A DNA stretch of 64,000 bases from Batillaria attramentaria (taxonomy: Eukaryota; Mollusca; Gastropoda; Batillariidae): assembly GCA_018292915.2 (NCBI GenBank), contig JACVVK020000038.1, forward strand, positions 2,157,501-2,221,500, written 5' to 3'. Made by a program: the position numbers and the translations under genes. The notes beneath the pieces were generated by a model. The model was not told the DNA's origin, did not search any database, and worked only from the letters and a program-made list of their open reading frames with translations. Numbering within the stretch: position 1 is the stretch's first letter; each line of letters opens with the position of its first letter. Positions 55,762 to 64,000 of this stretch are shown in pieces.

Positions 55762-56767
55762 AGATCTAAGCTCCAAACAAAAAGGTTTCCGAAGTGCGAA
55801 AAAATTGAGTTGACCGTGCAAGCACAGCCAACTCTGTCACTGTTGCAGAGTTCACACAGTGTCCAGAAACAGCGACAAAACCGTGCCGAAAAACTGCCAC
55901 CACTTCCTGTCGGGCTCCGCCGGTCGACGCTGCTGTGCACATGATCCCCGTGCAACCCGGCTCATTATGTGACCACGCCGCGGATACGTCAGTTTAGACT
56001 GAGCGATGTCGGACATGGCGCAAGCTATGCTACTACCGGTAAATACACGTATTTGGAAGCAATTTTGTTTCTTGCGTAAACATTTTAGCTCGAGCTTGCA
56101 GGACCAAAAGTAAAACCGCAAGTTAGAGATGTTGCCGATAAAACGCGCTTGGCAAATCCGAGTGCCCGAGTGCTCTTCATTTCTCACATCTCGTCAAATC
56201 CCCCCCCCCCCCCAAAAAAAAACAACAAAAAAAACCCCACAAATCCCCAACTTACCGTCAAAATTTGTTGCGCCATGCTGACATCACGGCATACGAGCGA
56301 CACTGACCAAATTCAAAAGTGACACGACTTACATGGGGGTCACTGCAGACAGTACTGGCTGCCATGACCACTGCACGGACGGATAAACATTTCGCGTTTT
56401 ATCGGCAACATTTCCAAATTGCGGTTTTACTTTTCGTTCTGCAAGCTCGAGCTGAAATGTTTACGCAAGAAACAAAATTGCTTTCCAATACGTGAACCTA
56501 CCGGTAATAGCATTAAGCATAGCTTGCGCCATATCAGTCCAACATCGCCCAGTCATCAAAACTGACGAACCGGGTTGCACGGGAATGTGCACAGTATCGT
56601 GGACGCAGCCCAACAGGAAGTGGGGACAGTTTTTCGACACGGTTTTGTCGCTGTATCTGGACAATGTGTGAACTCTGCAACTGTGACAGAGTTGACTGTG
56701 CTTGCACGGTCGACTCTGTAAAATTTTTTTCGCACTTCGGAAAGCTTTTTGCTGGGAGCTTAGATCT
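55762..56767. mobile_element. Foldback element with TTAA target duplications
   Basis: Arms 55762-56150 and 56395-56767 are inverted repeats of about 380 bp starting AGATCTAAGCTCC. The spacer is about 245 bp. TTAA flanks both ends (55758-55761 and 56768-56771), as for piggyBac-type insertion. No ORF; non-autonomous. Confidence 0.85.
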
Positions 56768-57130
56768 TTAAACCCAGCAGCAATGTACACATCGTGCAGT
56801 GGAAAAAGCTGTGACGGAAAGTCTCGAGAAACAGTCTCAACCAGTAATGTAAAGTCAAAACTATTTATATATACGCTCTGACGGCGTTCTCATAAAGTCT
56901 GGCAAGACGTAACCTTCAATATTACAGGTTAAAAAAAACCTCACGCTTCTTTCTGGACAGTCCGAATTCGAAAGTATTAAAAAAAAAAAAAAAACACGTT
57001 TGTGACAGAGGTATTACTCGCAACATGGGCCGGGCCTACCCGTCAGTGACCAGTAACAGCCACGTCACTGACTGCCTTCCCTCTGACGACTGCGACTGAC
57101 CGGAGGGGGTCGACCCACTTCGGCCACGTG

Positions 57131-57960
57131 TCAAGGGACGGTTGCTTTGCACGTGCGAGCCGCTCTTGCGTCGTGTGTTGTCAACAGAGGCCTGGCTGCG
57201 GCCGGCTGCATGCTGTTGTCACATCCTTTTTCCGTCCACGCGCTCGGTAGGTGTGTCTGGCCCGGTGGCAACACCCCGTCCTTCTGTCGTCTGCGTGACA
57301 TCGACCGCCCTGTCTCCTTCCGTGCGTGCAGGCTCGCATTTGCATCCGTGTTGTCTGTAGAGTTGTTCCCGTCCATCTTAGTGTTGTTGTTGTCGTCATC
57401 GCCGCCATTGCTGGACGTATGAAGACATGCATGTCCTCAATACCATCAGGGGATCCGCCGCCACATTCCTCTACAAAACCTGCATCTTCATAGGCAACTG
57501 CAGCATCGGTGGGTGAAGATGTAGCTACGATGCCCGGGGCAGGGGGGGGGGGGGGGAGGGGTGATCTCAGGGGTTGAAGCAGTATCAGCGGTGGTGACGG
57601 TGATAGCAAGGAGGGTGGGGTTATCCAGAGCAGCAGTGACGATGCAGTCAGAACTGATACAGATAGAGGAGTTGGAGCGGCCGGGCCTGAGGTGGTCAAT
57701 GTCGAAACGGGAATAACAGCAAGCGGTTGGGAGGTTGTATGGTTGGATACACCGGGTGAAGTGGTGGAACTGGTACTGGTACTGGTGGCGGATACAGTTA
57801 CGACACTGAAATGTTGTTGCTGCTGTCAGGATAGGGATGGTCACGGTGGTAAGAGTGGTTGTGGTGTCCTCAGTAGACAGGGTGCGGGTGGACACAGGGA
57901 CTGGTGTCACATCACTGTGATCGCTGTCACTGCTAATGTCGAGGTCGATGTCGTGAGAGA
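57131..57960 (-). other. Possible coding exon or decayed gene, S/T/P-rich
   Basis: One frame is open from about 57960 to 57541 (DIDLDISSDSDHSDVTPVPV ... TADTASTPEITPPPPP). After a C14 run the sensible continuation (APGIVATSSPTDAAVAYEDA, then EECGGGSPDGIEDM) is in another frame, and a third frame ends KATVP at a stop at 57131. Either the homopolymer length is wrong or it is a pseudogene. The family is not recognised. Confidence 0.35.
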
Positions 57961-58620
57961 GAGCGAGAGAGAGTTTGCGTTTTCGTTATGTACAATACAG
58001 AAAAAGTTACATTATTCCCCCCCCCCCTCCCCACACACACACACGCGCACACACACACGCACGCACAACACAAGAATCTTGGGATGGGGGTATCATCCTC
58101 GTTAATCATTTAAAAAAAATAAGGATAGTTTGACACCACCTTTTTTCCCCTACAAAACTGGTTGTCTGCAGCGTGCCGTGTGGTACAGTTTATGACATTT
58201 CATTGTGGCCATAGACATTGTGACGTTTTATAACGTTCATGACATTTTGTGACGTTTTGTAACGAATACATGTATCACCAGAACCGCCCAGCCAATGAAT
58301 GGAGACTATTTTCTTATCTCTGTGTGTTCATCCGGTGTCTATGAATGCTTTGCTGGAGGGTATGAATATCGACTCAAGTTTCTTTGCATTTGTATGGTGT
58401 GGAAGATTATATAAATACAATTCTGCCAAACTTTCTGAGAGTATTTTCTCTTTTGTGTGAATGAAAATCCAGGACTTGAGGTTTTCATAAAAAAACAACA
58501 ACTGTAAGATGCGTGCATGAGTGAAAGCAGATTGTTTTTGTTTTGTTTGCAGGTTTTGCTAGGGATGTCCACTATAAAATGAAAGCGAGCGACACTCTCA
58601 ATCTCTGAAGACATGCACAG

Positions 58621-58626
58621 TTTATT
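58621..58626 (-). terminator. Candidate poly(A) signal for the UBE2Q-like gene
   Basis: AATAAA on the minus strand about 2.1 kb past the stop codon. Tentative. Confidence 0.3.
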
Positions 58627-59035
58627 TCGCCATACTCCCCTCTTGAACGGTCGAACAATAATAATTAAAAAAAAAAAAAAATCCTAGCTCACAAATATAC
58701 CAATGTCTGCTAGTCGTCTCAAGATATCTGTATTGCACTCTTCTAGTGGGTTACAATCTTTACACCTGTTATTCATGTAAATGCACAACAATGTCATTTA
58801 CAAACAAGCTGAAGTACATGTACATCTACATGGCACAGGCCAAGTTACCAAGAGTTATGCAGCAAGCACAGAGTTCTTCCTCCTTCCAGGTTGTGTCAAT
58901 CTGTATCAGGCCAACTTAGGAGTGGGTGCTCACAGAGGCACACGCAGCGAGTCTTTCTCATCAGCCTCAACTCATGGTCCCTTTCAACTAGCGGAAATAA
59001 AGCTCATGTTGCAATGCATGTGCCTCTATGTTCTT

Positions 59036-59430
59036 TGGGGCGGTAGGTGGTCTAGTGGTTAAGCGACTTCGTCACCAATGTGAGAGATCAGGTTCGAGTC
59101 CTACTCGGGGCAAAGAATTTTTCCTTCTTGTTCATTCGGGCCGATAGTCGGGTGGGGGGGGGGGGGGTGTCTCTCCGGGTACTCTGGCTTCCTCCCCCTC
59201 TGCTTTGGAAATGTTCAGCCCAAAAAATTTGAAAACAAATGCAATTGTAAATTCTGAAACTTGAGCCGAGCTGACCCTTCGCACCATGTGATTGTAACGT
59301 GTTCATGTCCAGTGTGAGAGAGAATGCGTGCGATTCACGTGAGCGTGCGTGCTGGGTTCAGTTCGCGGCACTTTGAGCTGATTGAAGAAACTGGGTAAAG
59401 CGCCTATACATTACTCATTATTATTATGAT
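59036..59430 (+). mobile_element. tRNA-headed SINE (family B), full length
   Basis: Head GGGGCGGTAGGTGGTCTAGT, B-box AGGTTCGAGTCC, body CTCTCCGGGTACTCTGG, core GTTCAGTTCGCGGCACTTTG, and a short ATT tail. Confidence 0.85.
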
Positions 59431-59841
59431 CTGGGTTGTTTAATCATGTGCATTCTTCCTGGCTGAGAGCTACATGTACCACAGACTGCACGAGTGTGGT
59501 CCCTTTGAGCAACTATGATTTCTCTTATATGGTTTGTCATACAGCTCCAGCAAGGAACCTGGTCTGTGCCATATTGATAGAGATACAAGTCATTGGACCA
59601 GCTCTTGAGAACGACAGACAAATCTCATCTCACAGGGCTTTTGAACAAATTCAGCCTGTTCGAATGATGAATGCGGTGAGCAAGGAAATGTGTGGGCTCA
59701 GTTCCACACTGTATGGACAAAAGTTGAATCTCGTACAACGGATGTGAAACACAAAAATACGTGACGCTTTTATGGTCTTTACTTAGGTACAATATTCAGC
59801 ACTTGAACAAAAGAGTTCATCTACCCACATGGAACGATGCG

Positions 59842-59842
<1 letters not shown>

Positions 59843-59899
<57 letters not shown>
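59843..59899. repeat. (GT)n microsatellite
   Basis: About 56 bp of GT. Confidence 0.95.
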
Positions 59900-59902
<3 letters not shown>

Positions 59903-60060
59903 ATTTGTATGAAAATGAATGCACATGTATCACATACACTAATACTGGTCCCAGATGTAGTTTCTCTTGAGACTTTCTAAACAGAAGCTCATTTCTGTGG
60001 CGAGACAAATCACACATGAAAATGAAACCTGTGTACGTTTAATGAAGGGTTAGGAAATGT

Positions 60061-60160
60061 GGGGGGAAAGGGGGGGGGGGGAAGGGGGGGGGGGTAGGGG
60101 GGGGGGTAGGGGGGGGTAAGGGGGGCGGGTGGGTGGGAGGGAATACGTTTTCGGAGGGAG
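60061..60160. repeat. G-run rich tract
   Basis: At least eight runs of four or more G in 100 bp, possible G-quadruplex cluster on the plus strand. Confidence 0.85.
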
Positions 60161-60716
60161 GGAGGAGGGAAACATGGAAGGAATGTCTTGTACAATGCAT
60201 GCACATCAGCAACTCACTGCAGTCTTCTTTCCTTTTGCTGCCAACGCTGTGTAACAGACACATTATACAATGTACATACACTGTGATTCCCTATCAGTTT
60301 GCCCAGATCTGGGAGGAATGTACAGGATATCTGACAACCATGGCAATAATGTTTTTGTTTCATGTATATACACAGCCACAACGGTCCCCAGTAACATGTT
60401 CAAAATTGCAGCGATTTGAGAAAAACGGTTGTGACAAGTGAACTTTTCTTTTTGTACAAATGTAAAGGACACAATTGCACATCGGACGGAGAGCAAGCTC
60501 GATAAAGAAGATATGTGATCTCATTGCGCACCGTTTCCTTGAACGCATCTGTACACAGATGACCCGCTCGGGGTCTAACAATGTGTTCACCTTAGGGGAA
60601 AAAAAAGTACAGAACATTCATTCACAACACTCGCACAGCCACCAAAGCGATTGTCACTATCCATCTCTGCAACACGACTCGCAAAAACAGGTCTTGTCCT
60701 GTTCCCCTGGCTTCAG

Positions 60717-60860
60717 CTATTTGTTCCAGCCGTAACGAATCACCATTCTGTTGAACGCCTCGCGTGCTTCCTGCTCCGTGTACGCTCTGTCAGGATTGGA
60801 CAGGTCAAGACTGGCGTTGGGGTCGCTCAAGATTTCACACCGCACCTGAACTAGGATGCT
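60717..60860 (-). CDS. UBE2Q-like E2 enzyme, last coding exon
   Basis: The acceptor TTTAAACAG precedes 48 codons reading SILVQVRCEILSDPN ... AYTEQEAREAFNRMVIRYGW and TAG at 60717-60719. The pattern (IES-x-x-x-Q-x, then a Y-x-x-x-x-A helix ending GW) is the C-terminal tail of UBE2Q-type ubiquitin-conjugating enzymes. It joins in phase 0 to the exon at 61771-61847. The catalytic Cys exon is not in the window. Too short to stand out as a single ORF. Confidence 0.75.
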   Translation of the reverse strand, partial: SILVQVRCEILSDPNASLDLSNPDRAYTEQEAREAFNRMVIRYGWNK

Positions 60861-61007
60861 CTGTTTAAACAGAAAGAATGGTTTTTTTTTTTTGGTTTTT
60901 TTTTAAAAAACAACAACAAATAAAAATGTACACCAGTTTAAGCCTATGACACTAACAGTTAGCAGCCTGGTATGAATTCAAAGCACAAGAAAGCAACAAG
61001 TATTGAC

Positions 61008-61245
61008 GTCTTCTGCGTTCCCTGTTCTGGACTCCGCCTCAGATGATTAGGTTTGTGGTCTTTATATAAGCAGTGGCCTTCAAGAGGTCTGTTTTGCTGC
61101 CCCAGAGTTTCTCTGCCAGTGTGGCTCCGTTCGGCCAGTGTTGTGTCCTTGCTTCTTTGAAGAGGGGGCAGGACTGCAGAATGTGTTCCAGGGTTTGAGG
61201 GGCTGTTCCGCACGGACAGTCTGGTGAGTGTGACAGCACAAGGCG
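61008..61245 (-). mobile_element. 5'-truncated non-LTR retrotransposon tail, 15-bp TSD
   Basis: Same subfamily as 1461-1768: SPDCPCGTAPQT, EHILQSCPLFKEARTQHW, stop at 61041-61039. Flanked by GCAACAAGTATTGAC at 60993-61007 and 61246-61260. It lies in the UBE2Q-like intron. Confidence 0.9.
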
Positions 61246-61436
61246 GCAACAAGTATTGACAACTAGTACTGACTGGTGAAAGCTGGGACAGGTGCAGGTA
61301 CTTCCCTTTCAGATGTCAACAAACTGGGTGAGCACGCCAATGTGATAAAAAAACTGAAGGCACTCAGGTAATTTGCAATACACAATATACACAAATTTTG
61401 AGTAAGATGAAAAACCAATTAACAACAACAAGAGAA

Positions 61437-61438
<2 letters not shown>

Positions 61439-61508
<70 letters not shown>

Positions 61509-61699
61509 TCAGAGAGATGATGATGAAACTTCATTTGTCAGCAGTATAAGTTTTGACAGAAATTCGCCAGTTTGCAAACTTGCCGTTGATAAAGCTACAG
61601 TGACTATCTAATAAGATTAAAAACAAAAACAAAAAAACAAGACAGAAAAAATGTGAGGCCGAGCCGAGCGAGCGAACGAGCGAGAGAGAGAGAGAGAGT

Positions 61700-61741
<42 letters not shown>
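61439..61741. repeat. (GA)n tracts
   Basis: GA repeats at 61439-61508 and 61680-61741 in the UBE2Q-like intron. Confidence 0.95.
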
Positions 61742-61770
61742 TTTGTACATGTATTTGCTCTGAAACTCAC

Positions 61771-61847
61771 CTCAATATCATTCGTTGGTCTCCAGCCAGA
61801 CTTGGTCAGCATTTCCATGCAGATGCTTCCACCAATTGTCACATGAC
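61771..61847 (-). CDS. UBE2Q-like E2 enzyme, penultimate coding exon
   Basis: Acceptor ACATTTACAG and donor GAG|GTGAGT bound 77 bp. After completing a Gly codon it reads HVTIGGSICMEMLTKSGWRP, matching the family's GG(A/S)ICMELLTKQGW motif downstream of the catalytic site. Upstream exons must lie to the right of the window, or are hidden between 61850 and 64000, where I found only repeats. Confidence 0.8.
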
Positions 61848-61923
61848 CTGTAAATGTATCTTTCAGTACACATTTTGAGTAACAACACAAAGATCTTGTT
61901 GTAAGCATTTTCCTCTAAATAAG

Positions 61924-62058
61924 GTCATATAAGCATGTGTACATTTTCCCTTATAATAAGGTCACGTAACCACATTTTCCCTTCCTCTAAACAAGGTCAC
62001 GTAACCACATTTTCCCTTCCTCTAAACAAGGTCACATAACCACATTTTCCCTTCCTCT
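61924..62058. repeat. 36-bp minisatellite
   Basis: The unit AAGGTCACGTAACCACATTT plus TCCCTTCCTCTAAACA is present about three and a half times, with a diverged first unit. Confidence 0.85.
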
Positions 62059-62299
62059 GGTGTTTGTAGATTCCGAGAAAATGCCAATGTAAAATTTTCA
62101 GACAGACAGCTCTAGTGACCTTGACCAAAGGTCATTCAAATTTATATGTTTTGAAAGGTCTTGTGGCTGTCTATCTGCATGCCAAGTTTGGTGCCTCTGC
62201 TTTTGTTGACTCTGAGAAAATGACAATGTTAAAGTTTTTCTGGACACACACACCCCCACACACACGATGGAGGGTTATTACATAGACTCCCACTGTTAC

Positions 62300-62527
62300 C
62301 CCTCAGGAAGCCAGCATCCAGCACCACACGCCAAGACCTGACATGGAACCTGCAGGGGAAAAGGAAGAGAGGCTGGCCTCGCAACAGCTGGAGGCGGGAC
62401 ACTGAGGCAGAGCTATATAAGCAGGGGACCAACTGGACTGGAGTGGCAAGAATAGCCCCGAACAGAGTGTGATGGCGAAGGGTTGTCGATGGCCTATGCT
62501 CCACTTGGAGCCAGGGGCCTAAATAAG
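62300..62527 (+). mobile_element. 5'-truncated non-LTR retrotransposon tail, 12-bp TSD
   Basis: An open frame reads LTWNLQGKRKRGWPRNSWRR to [14 protein letters not shown] and a stop, the usual C-terminus of such polyproteins. Flanked by TCCCACTGTTAC at 62288-62299 and 62528-62539. Relative of 19418-19611. Confidence 0.9.
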
Positions 62528-62557
62528 TCCCACTGTTACACAAGGGAGCAAAAAAAA

Positions 62558-64000
62558 AAAAAAACAAGGAGGAACGGCCCCGTCCTACAAAGTTGTTTCT
62601 CCAAACTTCATTTTATTTTGTCTGTTTTGTTGTTATTGTTGCCGGTTCTCCCCTCTCCAAGTTCTACCAATGACACTAGATCCTCTTCGACCTCGACCGA
62701 TTAACCACGTGACTGGGGGTGGGGCCGGGTGGTGGAAGAAGGGAGAGAGAGAGAGAGAGGGTGGGTGAGTGGGTGTTTAGAAGTTTAACGTCCTTTTCCA
62801 CCACATAAAGGTGATATCAAAGACGGGGCAACGAGAAAAAGGCCAGCACAAATATTTGGCCCCAGCGTCCGGGATTCGAACTCTCGGCCCAAGCATTGAA
62901 AGTCCAACGCTCTACCATTCGGCCACCATGGCTCCCCAGAGAGAGAGAGAGAGAGAGACGTCAGTTCCGTGAACTAAACATTTGACGTCAGCCTCAGGCA
63001 GGTCGTACAGAGAGAGAGAGAGAGATGACGTCAATTCCGTGAAGTAAACTTTTGACGTCAGCCTCTAGCACTGAGATCGTCTGAGGATGCTTGTTCATGT
63101 CTTGTGATTTCCCTGTTGGCTTTGTGACTTCTCCGACTGAATTATTTTTTACATGAAATCTGGAAGATCTAGAGGACTGATGAAATGTCGGAAGCAGTGA
63201 CGATACTTGCAGATTTTGTCTGTGAACCAAACATTTGACGTCAGCCTCACGCTGCTCGTCTGACAGATGATACTTCTTCATATCTTGTGATTTCCTTGTT
63301 GCTTTTGTGACTTCCGTGACTGAATTAATTTTGACATAAAATCTGGAAGATCTAGAGAGCTGATGAAACGTGGACTTAAGTGCCTTGGATTGTACTTACG
63401 AAATTGCAAAATTGGAACTTTTTGGACCGGCGCTTCTCGCAGAAACGTGAAAAAATGTGTTTATTTAAAAGCTCTGTTATTCTTAATACTAACGCTATAA
63501 TAGTGCAGTAGTTCATGTCATATGTGCAGTTGGCACAAGTGACAAAAATACCGGAATGATGAGTAATTTGAAGGAGTCTTTTCATAGATATTTGGCCTTA
63601 TATGCAAACCACCCCTACCTCGGAAATACTTTTCTTACACAAAACCTGTCAGAGCTACAGAGCTGTGCTACGAAAACAGGCAGTATAATTGGATGATCTT
63701 CCCAATTTCAGAAAATGAAGCCATTTGAACATTTTTTTCGAAAAAATTCGTAACACGACCGATTTTTAAAAATCGGCGATAACTCTTCTGAAAATACGGC
63801 AGGCTAAAAATTGTGAAAGGTAGCTCTGGAGAAGGTGAATTCCCATTTTATCTCAAAGTAAAAAGGCCTCCAGCGAGGTGGTTTAGGAGATAGCCATCAT
63901 TACATCCGTCCACACACACACACACACGTCTCACAACTCCCGCCAAAAAGAACGCAGCAGCATAGTGTGCACGTCAAGTGTCTATGACGCAGATTTCGTT
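62558..64000 (-). repeat. Arm B of the long inverted duplication (cut by window end)
   Basis: Reverse complement of 27671-29205, still matching at the last base. The inner boundary is next to an A15 run (62551-62565). Confidence 0.85.
62762..62937 (-). mobile_element. SINE family A inside arm B
   Basis: Same insertion as 28820-28992, in reverse, with B-box complement GGGATTCGAACTC. Confidence 0.85.

Overview
The window is animal nuclear DNA. It holds intron-bearing genes with GT/AG splice sites, an intronless large-Maf gene, many tRNA-derived SINEs, truncated non-LTR retrotransposon tails, non-autonomous DNA transposons and very long (CA)n/(GT)n tracts. The gene set and repeat style suggest a lophotrochozoan, most likely a marine gastropod. 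That is an inference from repeat style and protein flavour, not a database match.

Layout. 1-9.5 kb: gene-poor DNA, part of it probably the 3' UTR of the Maf gene, with one retrotransposon tail and one palindromic TA-flanked MITE. 9.5-10.9 kb: a single-exon large Maf bZIP gene (minus strand) with a TATA-like box and a CRE. 14.7-26.9 kb: a ZC3H3-type CCCH zinc-finger gene (minus strand). I assembled it as eight phase-compatible coding exons giving 987 codons before the stop. Three of those exons (26838-26892, 16317-16453 and 14753-14996) are not visible as conventional long ORFs. Its introns are loaded with SINEs, MITEs, a G38 run and GT repeats.

27.6-48 kb: a repeat-built region. Its core is an approximately 12 kb imperfect palindrome (about 31.15-36.57 kb against 38.94-43.31 kb, spacer about 2.4 kb). 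Later insertions interrupt it, including a 1.4 kb terminal-inverted-repeat element whose empty site is preserved in the other arm. A second inverted pair (about 27.67-29.2 kb and 62.56-64.0 kb) lies about 33 kb apart.

48.5-54.3 kb: a tandem duplication of a FAM60A/SINHCAF-like gene. Copy 1 has three compatible exons (177 aa). Copy 2 is a pseudogene with frameshifts, no exon 2, and a 10-unit, 50-bp minisatellite just upstream. 55.7-56.8 kb: a foldback element flanked by TTAA. 57.1-58.0 kb: an S/T/P-rich open stretch of uncertain status on the minus strand. 58.6-61.9 kb: the last two coding exons of a UBE2Q-like E2 gene (minus strand); the rest lies beyond the right edge.

The genes are unrelated in function: a transcription factor, an mRNA 3'-end/export factor, a SIN3/HDAC subunit relative and a ubiquitin-conjugating enzyme. 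Nothing suggests an operon or cluster. The most unusual content is structural: nested inverted duplications, elements with recognisable target-site duplications that allow relative dating, and a minisatellite born from the end of a dispersed repeat. All similarity statements come from reading the sequence by eye; no alignment or search was run.
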